A stretch of DNA of 64,000 nucleotides from Kiritimatiellia bacterium (GCA_028718125.1 JAQUMN010000003.1:46154-110153); one strand, 5' to 3'. Counted from the first letter of the stretch, positions 8,401 through 17,437 are shown. Notes: generated by a model not told the origin, from the sequence alone. Numbers and translations are program-made.

Positions 8401-10705
8401 CCAGGGCTTGTTTGGATGGCTGGAAACTGTCGCCAAAATCCACATTCTTATCCTGCGACCGGAAATGCAGATATCCCGGCGGAGCATCGGCCTCCACGAT
8501 ATAGGTTCCAGCCGGTAAGCCTTCCGCTTCGGTTGACGTGTTGTTGGCCATACCGCCGGGAAAATAAGAAGCAAAGGCGAATCCGCCGTCGAATACACCT
8601 GGCCGAACCTGATTCCAGGTGCCATAGCCATCGAAGCCGGGCGTCACCTGCTGACCGTGAATGACAGGGATATTGGTCATAATACTGCCTTCCGGCGGAC
8701 TGTCGTCCCAACTGTCGGTATGCACGATATTCAACGCATCGCCGGGATTGAAGATGCCGTTGCCGTTGCGGTCCACGTCTTCGGGGCCTTTCGCCCCGCC
8801 TTCCTGCCAGCCGAAGGGGTAATTATCCACATCGGCCAATGTCTCTCTGCCGTCGCTATTCAGATCGTCGATAATGCCATCGGCATTCACGTCGCTATAC
8901 AGGTTAACCTGGACGCGCGGGATGCCCGGCTCCCAGGTTTCCGCCGCGGCATCCTGGGGATTGTTTTCGGCGCGGGTGGTATTGTAATACACGATGCCGC
9001 TGATCCCGCCGTTCTCGTCGGCCGTGTAATCCACCTTGCCCCAGTCAATCACATTGACCTGATTGAGAAACAGCATCATGGCTTCGAGCAGGACCGGCCC
9101 GGTCTCGGTGCGCGACAAATTGTTGCCCGTGTTGGGATTGATAATCGGTTGGCCGTAACTCGGGGAATTCGTGTCCATATCGATCTGCGGCTGGGGGCTG
9201 AGCTTATCGCGCGAAGGCATGGTCCAGCCGTTATCCGGCAAAACCTTGCCGCCCTCATCCACGACCGTGGTCATGCCGGTGGGTTTGAGCCGGGTGTAAT
9301 CCACCTCGGCAACCAGCCACTTGAAAAACGGAAACACTTCCGAAAAGCTGTAATTGCCGGCCCCGTCGGTCAGCCGGGTCTGGTACATCGTGCCGTCGCG
9401 AAACCGGAGATTGATGGCCTGGCCGATGATCCCGTTTTCCCCGGGATCGCGAAATCCGTTTTGGTTGGTGTCGTAGAAGACCGAACCTTCCAGGGCACCG
9501 AACCAGCGGTAGCACAGCACATTGCCCAGATTCAGATCCGCTCCGTTGGTCACGGTGATGGCATTGAATCCGAACAACGCGTCCAGCGGGAAATCCCAGG
9601 TCACCAGCTGATAGGTACCCGGCGGCACGTTGGTGATGACGAAGGTGCTGTCGGCGTTGCAGGCGGCGGCATACAGGCCCTGCTGGGCGGCCGTCGGATC
9701 GTTCAAGCCGATCCAGCCGTCACTCACCGGCTCACCCGCGTAAAAGCCCTGGGTCACAGGCGGCTTGGAAAAATGGTTATTGACCAGGCGCCCGCGGACG
9801 GTGCCATTCGTCACGGTCGGCGTCGGGGCATTGGTTGCCCAGGGCAGAATGCTCGGCGAGACGAATCCGAAGCTGGTGTGTTTAAACCCGCCCCCGAAAC
9901 CCTCGACGAAGAGAGCCGGCTCGTTCGCCTTGACCCAGGCGTCGATGGTGGGCGTGCCCTCGATCGTAGCGGTCTGAATCCAATCGGTGCCGGCCGGCGG
10001 AATGATCTGCACGCCGTATTTGCCCGGCGCAAGATATTTGACCGTGGCGTTACCGTTGGTGTCGGTCAGGATTACCCCGCTGCCCATCATGGCCACGACA
10101 TAGTTGCCGTCCACATCGGTCACAAAGTCACCGTTCAAGTCCTGCATATAAGTAGTGCCCAGCGGATTACCGAATGTGTCCGTGGATAAAGGGCCTCCGA
10201 GGTCAGCCAGCATGATCTTGAACCCGGCCAATCCGAGCTCGCCGGCGTCATATACATTATTGATCGGGTTATGGTCGGCAAAAACCTGGATGGAAACCTG
10301 GGCCGTGGGAATGGGATGGGTGTTGACTACGATCGTCGCCGAGGCCTGGCCGTTGGTCACCAGTCCAGAATTCATCGCATGTCCGCTGTCGGGCAAAATC
10401 GAAACTAGGTAACGTCCGGCCGGCACATCGATCGCGGCGCTCGCGGTAGCGGTATACCCGGTGACCACGACCGGCGCGTAACTTTTATGGATCACAAGCG
10501 ATATACTATCGGCCACCGGGGCGCCGGGCACGGTGACGGTGGTCGTGTCTTCTTCGACCAGCCATCGGAATCCGCTGACCGGAGCGCCGGCTTCGTCCGT
10601 CACGTTCACGGTCAGTGCCGGGGCCGTTGCCGGCGCCATGCTTATGATCATCAAACCTATCGTTGACATCATACGCGTCATTGTCAGCATCGTAAAATAT
10701 TTCAT
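5405..10705 (-). CDS. Giant secreted surface protein: SdrD_B/Cna-B-like, IPT, beta-helix and Asp-rich modules
   Basis: About 1,766 residues. The start is set at ATG 10705 (MKYFTML) because the more upstream ATG at 10717 is itself part of the Shine-Dalgarno sequence GGAGGG, four bases before 10705. Order of parts: signal peptide 1-30; repeated Cna-B/SdrD_B-like beta sandwiches (DHNPINNVYDAGELG near 150, YDTNQNGFRDPGENG near 415, YSDVNADGIIDD near 600); an IPT/TIG-like domain near 1040; a right-handed parallel beta-helix of the pectate-lyase type (HPIQDAVDAATAGD near 1115) through about 1560; an Asp-rich DSNGDGIPDYWEW module near 1660; and a short C-terminal beta domain. It is first in the minus-strand run ahead of the oxidases, 13 bases from the next gene. 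Likely cell-surface scaffold or adhesin; no catalytic site is evident. Confidence 0.8.
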   Translation of the reverse strand: MKYFTMLTMTRMMSTIGLMIISMAPATAPALTVNVTDEAGAPVSGFRWLVEEDTTTVTVPGAPVADSISLVIHKSYAPVVVTGYTATASAAIDVPAGRYLVSILPDSGHAMNSGLVTNGQASATIVVNTHPIPTAQVSIQVFADHNPINNVYDAGELGLAGFKIMLADLGGPLSTDTFGNPLGTTYMQDLNGDFVTDVDGNYVVAMMGSGVILTDTNGNATVKYLAPGKYGVQIIPPAGTDWIQTATIEGTPTIDAWVKANEPALFVEGFGGGFKHTSFGFVSPSILPWATNAPTPTVTNGTVRGRLVNNHFSKPPVTQGFYAGEPVSDGWIGLNDPTAAQQGLYAAACNADSTFVITNVPPGTYQLVTWDFPLDALFGFNAITVTNGADLNLGNVLCYRWFGALEGSVFYDTNQNGFRDPGENGIIGQAINLRFRDGTMYQTRLTDGAGNYSFSEVFPFFKWLVAEVDYTRLKPTGMTTVVDEGGKVLPDNGWTMPSRDKLSPQPQIDMDTNSPSYGQPIINPNTGNNLSRTETGPVLLEAMMLFLNQVNVIDWGKVDYTADENGGISGIVYYNTTRAENNPQDAAAETWEPGIPRVQVNLYSDVNADGIIDDLNSDGRETLADVDNYPFGWQEGGAKGPEDVDRNGNGIFNPGDALNIVHTDSWDDSPPEGSIMTNIPVIHGQQVTPGFDGYGTWNQVRPGVFDGGFAFASYFPGGMANNTSTEAEGLPAGTYIVEADAPPGYLHFRSQDKNVDFGDSFQPSKQALAALTPLASPPCVGDPYVVPAQLTLFPDTPAPLAGQTLRGPDRKQVRLEKAQNPGVNFFLFTEVPKAARAVGFVNNDLAAEFDPTSPLFGEKAAPAWLPVAFTDFNGREILRVYTDEFGGYNALLPSTYTVNVPCPSGVSPSMLTLVINKPTMPDPNHPGMQIMDPFYNPNYSVTPWTLQYYPATTTYLDTPVVPIAAFVGDRYRQLDVEAPTRTPLVFSASGPAGGPVVASASDVLTLVSMGPTVVINPDYVLTATNQPVYITRDYGFGSVPGIVTVGGVPITVTSWSDGTILAIVPPGTPSGQLLVQRGDNGRISPMGVTLTTFESGATVRHVYPASYPAHPIQDAVDAATAGDLILVHPGTYDENVIVWKPVRLQGAGAPSTLINANPSPNERLTAWHTKVQSLIGTPGTDPYAASECPGIMVLGTVPGSPFAPGNTARIDGFTIYGSLLGGGVFAPQDIHGLRIGNNRILSNQGTFSGGIAIGTQDTGTPGNNDHVIVHDNMVVKNGGITGGGGISLFDLSPDYIITNNTIAGNLTRGNGGGICHEGLSTNGLIVDNRIFANEVFYGVNVGGEGGGVFVSGEVVAGQVSAGAGTVTIRGNLIQGNLAAGSHGGGISAANFNGQDVLSNPGQTNLWYALYVFDNFIMNNVAGYAGGGVSLRDVTRGFVINNTIVNNDSTATSRLAFPAGALNSTPQGAGLVAHAHSLAITNASGQVYANPVLEDNIIRHNRSFYNDAALNNGAGGLATNAVHPYWDLAVSDAAGVLAPRYCLLTDTTGYDASNLMGTPRFNAAYVNQLDIATILDEAGNNISVRLLPIGARGDYHLTASSAAIGQGGGLLIGTFPALALDIDAETRPTGAAPDVGADEYVDSNGDGIPDYWEWLYGIAMTPTSDADGDGFLDTNEYAAGTDPRDAQSFLGIAMLDHQAGGIRLQWHSVWGKAYDVTKVSDLMGAAYLAEYSNVLADAPVNVVTNLPDLPARQFYRIELNQTGNDDP

Positions 10706-10785
10706 AGTGCCCTCCATTTGCCGGCAACTCTAAATGAAAACCATTCGGCGCGAAATTGGGAAATGGCTGATTTCATCGTTCGTTT

Positions 10786-10806
10786 TTCCTGATAACCGTT
10801 CAGGAA
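10786..10806. promoter_or_regulatory. Inverted repeat in divergent intergenic region
   Basis: TTCCTGA and TCAGGAA flank a 7-base spacer in the 230-base space between the divergent genes starting at 10705 (minus) and 10936 (plus). The position fits an operator serving both directions, but no clear -35/-10 pair was found and a simple hairpin is equally possible. Confidence 0.3.
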
Positions 10807-10935
10807 TATCGTGGAGCGGAATCAGGTATTTCCCGATTATGCGTTTTCCTGGCGCGCCATACGATAGTGGCGCAATTTAAAGCAAGGTGTCGGATGAAGG
10901 ATACGGAAGAAAAAAAGTCAAAGAAAGGAACGATC

Positions 10936-11643
10936 ATGAAATCTAAATTTGCGTTGGGCTGGTTCAGTGCGGTTGTCGTTTGCAGTCTCGGGCTGGCCGC
11001 AACCGGGGTCGATGCGCAAACCGTTCCGGTTATCAGCCGGAATGCAGCCGGATACATCAAGCTCACGGTGGCCAGCCGCGGTCTGTATCAGATCCATTAT
11101 CCGTTGATGGCCTTGGAACAGTCGGCTGTCACCGTCAACGATATGATGAGCCATCTGCCCAACGGATCGTCCATTGTATTCTGGGATGTGGAGACCCAGG
11201 CCTTTGTGGACCATACGATCGAAGTCAAATTGCTTGGCGTCTGGACGCCCGGCACCAATAATCTGATCGGAAAAACATTTTGGCTCCAGGTCGGCAACAG
11301 TGCCACGCCCAATTTCGACATTTTCCTGACCGGCGAAGTTCCAGACGCCCGGACCATGCCGGTGTCCGCGGTGGATTTGGCTGTGAGCGGACCCAATACG
11401 CTCAACCTAGTCGGCTACGCCTATCCCATGGAAATGCATTGGACCAATACGTCGTTCGCCGCCAACGCCGCCAACGGCAGCGCCATGATGACATACGACA
11501 CCCGTGCCGGGAACTATATATATACAGTCAAGGAGGGCGGCGCCTGGAGCCGGGATATCGTGCTCCATCCCGGCCAGGGATTGTGGCTCACCTCGCGCAA
11601 CCTGACGATCTGGAACGAAACCAAACCTTATAGTTATCCCTGA
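10936..11643 (+). CDS. Secreted protein of unknown function
   Basis: 235 residues from ATG 10936 (MKSKFALGW), chosen over an upstream in-frame ATG because AAAGGAA lies just before it and a clean signal peptide (cleavage near VDA/QTV) follows directly. The mature part is beta-rich and Trp/Gly-rich; near the C-terminus it has a GGAWSRDIVLHPGQGLWL sequence, resembling the 'W.....PG.G.W' endings common in secreted proteins of this bacterial group. It starts a plus-strand pair with the FG-GAP gene (54-base gap) and is transcribed away from the giant surface protein. Family not recognised; probably a surface or matrix component. Confidence 0.6.
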   Translation: MKSKFALGWFSAVVVCSLGLAATGVDAQTVPVISRNAAGYIKLTVASRGLYQIHYPLMALEQSAVTVNDMMSHLPNGSSIVFWDVETQAFVDHTIEVKLLGVWTPGTNNLIGKTFWLQVGNSATPNFDIFLTGEVPDARTMPVSAVDLAVSGPNTLNLVGYAYPMEMHWTNTSFAANAANGSAMMTYDTRAGNYIYTVKEGGAWSRDIVLHPGQGLWLTSRNLTIWNETKPYSYP

Positions 11644-11697
11644 GTCGGCACGTTCATGGTATTAGATAACCTTAAACCCAAACGAGGAGGATGCATT

Positions 11698-13014
11698 ATG
11701 AACAGGATTTTGACGACAGCAACGGCGGTGAGTGTGGCCATCTATCTGGCAGCCAGCGTAATGTGCCCGGCGGCCATCAGCGTGCAATGGCGGGCATCGA
11801 ACGGCATTAACGATCCGACAACGCAGGGCTCCGGCGCCGATCTCCCGCGCGGATCGCTCGTGGAACTGTATTATTCACCGTCTGCGAACTACGCGAACGC
11901 CGTGCTCCTGGCAAGAGAATACACGACTGAACCGGGGACCTTCAACTTTGGCCCGAGAGAATTCGGAACCGGAACCCAGTATGAAGGCGGTTATGTATTT
12001 ATCAAAGTATATAACCGGCCTACGGCGAGTTACCGGAACGCCGTCCTGATCAGCAGATACAGCGACATGTCGGTTACGCCCCTCCCGAGCGCGGACACGC
12101 CGGTTACTGTGGATGTGGCCGGATTGACCCTGATGGCCATGACCTACCAGCGAAATTTTGCTGCCGGGGCCAATGTCTATGGCGATTATGACGGCGATGG
12201 GTTGATGGACATCATTATGTATAATCAAGCTACGGGCGCCTGGATCGTGAGCCTTTCGGGAGGCGGATATCAAACCATTGGCGGCGTTTTCGGCGGTCCT
12301 GGCTTCCTGCCGGTTCCGGGCGATTATAACGGCGACCGGGTCACAGAACTCTATGTTTATGAACAGGCCACCGGGCACTGGATAGCTCAAAATTTTGCCG
12401 ACGAGTCCTTCCAGCTTGGCGGACCAAGTTATGCGCCTGTTCAAGGCGATTATGACGGGGATGGCAACACGGATCCGTCCGTTTATCAGGAAGCCAGCGG
12501 GCAGTGGGGCTTTCTATCGTCCATCAACCAATACGACCTAGTTTACGGCTATTTCGGCGGTCCCGGCCACAAGGCGATTCCCGCTGATTATGACGGCGAT
12601 GGTTTTACCGATCCTGCCGTTTATGAGGCATCGTCAGGCGACTGGGCGCTCCTACTCTCCGGCAACAACTATGCTGAGGTGACGTCCGGCACGTTCGGCG
12701 GCCCCGGCTATCGAGCTATTCCGGCGGACTATGATGGCGATGGTCCGGCTGATCTGGCCCTGTACCAGGAATCCACGGGAGCTTGGATCATTCTACTCTC
12801 CACCACCGGCTATGTGGAGATGGCGGGAGTCATATTCGGCGGACCGGGATTCCTGCCAGTTCCGGCCGATTACGATGGCGACAGCCTGGTGGATCCGGCC
12901 ATTTATCAGAACGCAACCGGATTGTGGGAGGTATTGCTCTCCAGTCAGGATTACCTCCTAGCCGCCATCTATCTTGGTGGAACCGGGTATACGCCGGTCA
13001 GCTCCGGATGGTAA
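11698..13014 (+). CDS. Secreted FG-GAP/VCBS repeat protein with six tandem repeats
   Basis: 438 residues from ATG 11698 (MNRILTTAT), preceded by GAGGAGG seven bases upstream. After a signal peptide and a ~120-residue beta domain come six tandem units of about 48-50 residues beginning at about residue 160, each with a calcium-loop motif (GDYDGDG, GDYNGDR, GDYDGDG, ADYDGDG, ADYDGDG, ADYDGDS), then 'Y...TG.W...LS' and 'FGGPG'. Six to seven such units form an integrin-alpha-like beta-propeller. It probably binds calcium and acts outside the cell in adhesion or ligand binding. A hairpin terminator follows at 13040. Repeats 4-6 are the most alike, suggesting recent internal duplication. Confidence 0.78.
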   Translation: MNRILTTATAVSVAIYLAASVMCPAAISVQWRASNGINDPTTQGSGADLPRGSLVELYYSPSANYANAVLLAREYTTEPGTFNFGPREFGTGTQYEGGYVFIKVYNRPTASYRNAVLISRYSDMSVTPLPSADTPVTVDVAGLTLMAMTYQRNFAAGANVYGDYDGDGLMDIIMYNQATGAWIVSLSGGGYQTIGGVFGGPGFLPVPGDYNGDRVTELYVYEQATGHWIAQNFADESFQLGGPSYAPVQGDYDGDGNTDPSVYQEASGQWGFLSSINQYDLVYGYFGGPGHKAIPADYDGDGFTDPAVYEASSGDWALLLSGNNYAEVTSGTFGGPGYRAIPADYDGDGPADLALYQESTGAWIILLSTTGYVEMAGVIFGGPGFLPVPADYDGDSLVDPAIYQNATGLWEVLLSSQDYLLAAIYLGGTGYTPVSSGW

Positions 13015-13039
13015 ACACGAACGGCAAAATAGCATTTAA

Positions 13040-13067
13040 CGCAGAGCGCGTAAAACAGCGCTCTGCG
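13040..13067 (+). terminator. Hairpin terminator after the FG-GAP gene
   Basis: Perfect 10-base arms CGCAGAGCGC and GCGCTCTGCG around an 8-base loop, followed by GATTTTA, 26 bases after the stop codon at 13014. Confidence 0.65.
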
Positions 13068-13084
13068 GATTTTACTCCCACGAG

Positions 13085-13227
13085 TTAAACCCAACATGGG
13101 CGCGAGGCGCTTTCGATTACGGGACCACCTGATTTGAATCCGCCGACGGGCTTTGTTCCCCGCTCTAACCGGCGCTCGCAAAGCTCCAGATCATGGGTAA
13201 TACGATTAAGCTGCAGATGGATTTCAT
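13085..13227 (-). pseudogene. 5' remnant of a secretin-like gene (paralogue of 16433-17404)
   Basis: From an ATG at 13227 (with GGAG upstream) the minus strand reads MKSICSLIVLPMIWSFASAG, a signal peptide, then TAG, then SGEQSPSADSNQ. The intact gene at 16433-17404 has a signal peptide, Trp, then SGDQVPSTNSNP, so the TAG sits exactly where the intact copy has TGG. The bases around it align (CGGTTAGAGCGG against CGCTTGGAGCGG) and so do the bases before the ATG (CACACGGAGA against CACACGAGGAG). Homology fades by about 13085, and the remaining 800 or more bases of the gene are gone. It lies downstream of the intact lipoprotein 13394-13645, as the intact secretin-like gene lies downstream of the dead lipoprotein copy. 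Confidence 0.6.
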
Positions 13228-13279
13228 GGCGTATCTCCGTGTGTAACGTATTCTCCAGAAGCCGTTGAATAACACTCCT

Positions 13280-13300
13280 GGCGCAGCCAGAGGCTGCGCC
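13280..13300. repeat. Intergenic GC-rich hairpin
   Basis: Perfect 9-base arms GGCGCAGCC and GGCTGCGCC with an AGA loop, followed by CTACCCTC. It shares the trailing 'CTACCCTC' with the next hairpin, which suggests a dispersed family. Confidence 0.55.
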
Positions 13301-13330
13301 CTACCCTCAAGAATTCCAATGTTTTGGGAG

Positions 13331-13351
13331 GGCTCGGCGTCCCGCCGAGCC
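13331..13351. repeat. Intergenic GC-rich hairpin, possible terminator
   Basis: Perfect 9-base arms GGCTCGGCG and CGCCGAGCC with a TCC loop, followed by GTCTTTTGG and then CTACCCTC. It lies 42 bases beyond the stop of the minus-strand lipoprotein and could end transcription from the plus side; more likely one of a dispersed palindrome family. Confidence 0.5.
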
Positions 13352-13393
13352 GTCTTTTGGTGCTACCCTCTCTTTTTCAAAAGCTTCTCCAGA

Positions 13394-13645
13394 TTACGGC
13401 GGGATTTCCTCGAAGTTCTGCTGGCGCTGGGTTTCGAAGGCCTTGATTTTCGCCTTGGTGCGATCTCCGGCGTCCACGGAAGTCTTGCCGGTAAATCCTT
13501 CGACCGCCTGGCGGGTCACCGATTTTTCCGCCGGCGCCGCGTTGGATGCCGCCGGCGGTTGTCCGGCTGGCGCCGTCATTTTATCCGCAGGCGCGCACCC
13601 GGCCACCCCGATCGCCACAATTCCGATCAGCCATATTGGGTTCAT
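13394..13645 (-). CDS. Small lipoprotein of unknown function (intact copy)
   Basis: 83 residues from ATG 13645 (MNPIWLIGIVAIG), chosen because AAGGA lies eight bases upstream; the in-frame ATG at 13669 has no such site. Lipobox VAGC with Cys17. The mature part is Ala/Pro-rich and then polar, ending FEEIPP; no known domain was recognised. A same-length copy at 17438-17689 is disabled by a lost start codon and an internal stop. In that copy the lipoprotein is followed at once by a secretin-domain gene, so the two proteins may have worked together at the outer membrane, for example as a pilotin-like lipoprotein. That role is inference only. Confidence 0.7.
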   Translation of the reverse strand: MNPIWLIGIVAIGVAGCAPADKMTAPAGQPPAASNAAPAEKSVTRQAVEGFTGKTSVDAGDRTKAKIKAFETQRQQNFEEIPP

Positions 13646-13736
13646 AAATATTGTCCTTATCTTAGCCATTAGGAACCGCGTTAATAAATACGATTTCTCT
13701 ATAAAAAGCTGCGTTCCGCGACAGCGTGGCCACTGT

Positions 13737-13899
13737 GGCTCGAATTCGGTTTCCGCCGGAGGCGGATTCGGGAAAGCAAGGCAAGGTTGGGTTGGATGCG
13801 GGTGCGCTACGCGAAGGATAGGACTCGTGTCCATGCAAGCGGAGCAAACCCGCAGGCAGCCCAAGATCGCCGCCACCTTTCCCGAACCGAATTCGAACC
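13737..13899. repeat. MITE-like segment bounded by 15-bp inverted repeats
   Basis: GGCTCGAATTCGGTT (13737-13751) and AACCGAATTCGAACC (13885-13899) are inverted copies with one mismatch, enclosing 133 bases without a gene. The left end runs into TTTCCGCCGGAGGCGGAT, which equals half of the perfect palindrome at 63842-63875. No target duplication was identified. The whole 13646-13957 gap holds no other feature I can support. Confidence 0.4.
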
Positions 13900-13957
13900 A
13901 CATTGCCGGATGCCAAGCATACTTGGGCGGCGAACACAGCCACCTTCCGTCAAGAAG

Positions 13958-15316
<1,359 letters not shown>

Positions 15317-15492
15317 CTATCAGCCACGGGTTTTGGCATCGTCCCAGCCTCGACCTATCGGAAAATCGGGAAAATCGGGATCACCGTCGCGTCGGGGACG
15401 GATTTACACAGAAAACAAGCCTTTGCCAACTATTTTCTGAAAATATTTTCCGGAACTATTGTTCGTTTCAGTCCAATTCCCATTCCCTGCCC

Positions 15493-15544
15493 GCAAGGAA
15501 ACCCCTGTCCTGAGGAAACACCTTGACATGAGGAAACACCTTGA
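15493..15544. repeat. Tandem 18-bp repeats upstream of the nucleotidyltransferase pair
   Basis: TGAGGAAACACCTTGA occurs at 15511-15526 and again at 15529-15544 (period 18), preceded by a weaker copy at 15493-15510 (GCAAGGAAACCCCTGTCC). They end about 46 bases before the next gene's ATG and next to TATACTATAA, a possible -10 region, so they could be an operator for the small partner protein. Confidence 0.4.
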
Positions 15545-15590
15545 TTCCCATTTCATAACCTATACTATAAATGTACCGGGGAGGTATGAT

Positions 15591-15803
15591 ATGGGCCAAA
15601 ATTATACGGAAAAAATCGTCGGCCGTCGTCAGCCGCAACGGGTTTTTTCGCCGGCCGAATATCATCGACGCGCGTCAGCCTTGCAATTACGCGTGGATCG
15701 CCTGAATCCCTATCCCAAGCCGCGCGGGTTCGTTTTCAAGGCCAAATCATGGGATGACTATGAAACCTGGAAACGCCGGCAAACCAATCCCCGTTTGTGG
15801 TAA
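15591..15803 (+). CDS. Small hypothetical protein paired with nucleotidyltransferase
   Basis: 70 residues from ATG 15591, with GGGGAGG seven bases upstream. Basic and aromatic: MGQNYTEKIVGRRQP at the start and SWDDYETWKRRQTNPRLW at the end. No domain recognised. Its stop codon is four bases before the ATG of the nucleotidyltransferase gene, so the two are translationally linked. Such short genes often sit in front of nucleotidyltransferase toxins or their relatives, so this may be an accessory or antitoxin-like protein; the sequence itself does not prove that. The tandem repeats just upstream could be its binding sites. Confidence 0.6.
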   Translation: MGQNYTEKIVGRRQPQRVFSPAEYHRRASALQLRVDRLNPYPKPRGFVFKAKSWDDYETWKRRQTNPRLW

Positions 15804-15807
15804 GATT

Positions 15808-16276
15808 ATGTCCACCTCATCCCATTTCGATCCTCTGGCGCGAGTGTGTTCCTTGCTTAACAAACACGGGGCTCATTATATGATCGTAGGCGGTCACGCC
15901 TGAATTTTTATATGGACTGGTCCGCACCACCGAAGATGTGGATATTCTGATAGAGGAATCGGCGGACAACTATCGGCGGGTTATCGCAGCCTTGTCCGAA
16001 CTGGAAGATGGCGCGGCCCGCGAGCTGACGCCGCAAGATTTTTTGGACAATGCGGTCGTCAAGGTGGCGGATGAAGTGGAAGTGTTCATCAGCCGCCGCG
16101 CCTGGAAGGTTGCCTACGTTGACGCCAAGGATTCCATTTGTTACGTAAAAATTGATGGCGTCCGAATTCCATACGCGGGTTTGAAAGCCCTGATCGCCAG
16201 CAAAGAGACGTATCGCGAACAGGACCGCGCCGATTTACTTCGCCTGCGGGCGTTGGCTGTAACCAACAAACCGTAG
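15808..16276 (+). pseudogene. Nucleotidyltransferase-fold gene broken by a frameshift
   Basis: From ATG 15808 the frame reads 31 residues to IVGGHA and then meets TGA at 15901. Dropping one base there restores EFLYGLVRTTEDVDIL and then continues to 16276. GG(H/Y)A, three residues, (H/Y)GL.R.TED.D is the core of minimal nucleotidyltransferases, where the two acidic residues bind magnesium, so the two pieces belong to one gene of about 155 codons with a +1 base (or an equivalent sequencing error) at about 15901. The C-terminal part keeps VKVADEVEVF and KIDGVRIPYAGLKALIASK, typical for this family. Programmed frameshifting is unlikely because no slippery heptamer is visible. The antitoxin-like gene lies immediately upstream. 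Confidence 0.7.
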
Positions 16277-16301
16277 CCTGCATAAATGTCGTCCCGGCGA
16301 A

Positions 16302-16403
16302 TTAATCTCTTGATTGGGGCGCCTCGACAAAATACGGAATATCCATTTTTGCAGACAGCTTGTCGTATTTAGATCGCGTGAGGACGTATCTGTCAATTTT
16401 CAT
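16302..16403 (-). CDS. Possible 33-residue small protein
   Basis: An ATG at 16403 opens 33 codons: MKIDRYVLTRSKYDKLSAKM then DIPYFVEAPQ and a TAA. Codon composition looks protein-like and the frame is open upstream to near the secretin-like stop. There is no good ribosome-binding site. It could be the tail of a decayed gene rather than a real small protein. No family recognised. The rest of the 16277-16432 gap holds nothing else I can support. Confidence 0.25.
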   Translation of the reverse strand: MKIDRYVLTRSKYDKLSAKMDIPYFVEAPQSRD

Positions 16404-16432
16404 ACACCGAACCAGTGCGCAGATAATCAAGG

Positions 16433-17404
16433 CTAAGGCCGATTAACGGGGTTTCCGGCGAGATCCACAATTCGGGCGGTAACCAGTACCAGTAAATTCG
16501 TCCGAACCGATTTCCGCTTCGGCTTGCTCCCGAACAATCGGCCCAACCATGACGGTTGTTCGCCGTCAACCCGGGATTCTCCTATTAACCCTCCTATAAT
16601 TGCAGTCTGGCCATCCAAGATCGTAATCTGGCTTTTCAAACTCCGGGCATGGAACACCGGTTGCATCATTTTTATTTGTTGCCAAGAACCGTCGGGAGAA
16701 CGCAACCTGGAGCCGTAATCGACCCATTCGACAAATTCGACAATCTCGGGATTCAGCGTTAGGGAGATCGATTTATTATCCGATGACGCCGCGGGCGTGA
16801 CATTCAGGATAACTCCGGTCTCGCGAGTCACAAAATCCTTCGGAACACTGACCACGCTCATTACCAGGTTCGAAGCCGAGACGGATTCGTTCGAGGACAG
16901 GAGCGTGACCTGCCCAGACTGCTTATCGAGTGTCACAACCTTAAGATCGTACGCCGTGGGACAGATGAGTTCCTTGACAACTTTGATTTCCGCATTCGCA
17001 CCCGACCGAGTGGTTACCTTGGGCGCAGACAACAGATTGGCGCCGGATTTTTGTTCCAAGGCATGCAGGAGAAGCGCCACGTTAGAATGGGATAATACAC
17101 TTGAGCCTGCCAAGAGTTCGGAAACTGAGATCGCAGCGGCATGGCTGGCCGTTTGCGCTTCTTGTTGAGCGTCTGAACGGCTATTCGTTGTCGTCGGTTT
17201 CGATCCCGTTTCCAATTCGGCATCAAGTTTGGCCAGATTTTCCTGGTCTACCTCGATAAATCGAACCTCCACCTCGATACCAACCCACGCATGGCTCACA
17301 CCCATTGGGTTTGAATTAGTCGATGGAACCTGGTCTCCGCTCCAAGCGGTATTCGCGACACTCCCCATGATGACCGACACGATCGTGTTGACGATGAATT
17401 TCAT
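16433..17404 (-). CDS. Secretin-domain protein, short, exported
   Basis: 323 residues; AGGAG seven bases before the ATG; signal peptide 1-22. After a variable N-terminal region (about 30-190) comes a secretin-type C-terminal domain: VPKDFVTRETGVILNVTP (about 185-205), SLTLNPEIVEFVEW, then ITILDGQTAIIGGLIGE near 275 and LLVLVTARIVD near 310. These motifs define the type II/III secretion secretin core, but the protein lacks the long N-domains of true GspD/PilQ proteins. Similar short secretin-like proteins occur in the Verrucomicrobiota group, often linked to pili. A dead lipoprotein copy lies 33 bases upstream; that pair is duplicated at 13085-13645. No other secretion genes are nearby, so the partner machine is unknown. 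Confidence 0.75.
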   Translation of the reverse strand: MKFIVNTIVSVIMGSVANTAWSGDQVPSTNSNPMGVSHAWVGIEVEVRFIEVDQENLAKLDAELETGSKPTTTNSRSDAQQEAQTASHAAAISVSELLAGSSVLSHSNVALLLHALEQKSGANLLSAPKVTTRSGANAEIKVVKELICPTAYDLKVVTLDKQSGQVTLLSSNESVSASNLVMSVVSVPKDFVTRETGVILNVTPAASSDNKSISLTLNPEIVEFVEWVDYGSRLRSPDGSWQQIKMMQPVFHARSLKSQITILDGQTAIIGGLIGESRVDGEQPSWLGRLFGSKPKRKSVRTNLLVLVTARIVDLAGNPVNRP

Positions 17405-17437
17405 CGCATTGCTCCTCGTGTGGTATGTTTGATTCGG

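Noticed and set aside
8657..10189. 510-codon plus-strand open frame
   Set aside because: It is antisense to the giant surface protein, with no recognisable domain and repetitive Arg/Gly/His-rich translation typical of the reverse frame.
13885..13899. tRNA T-arm (GGTTCGAATTC on the minus strand)
   Set aside because: The flanking bases do not form a five-base T stem, and no anticodon or acceptor arm can be found around it.
15895..15910. Programmed frameshift in the nucleotidyltransferase
   Set aside because: No slippery heptamer, internal Shine-Dalgarno or downstream stem is visible; simple decay or a one-base sequence error is more likely.
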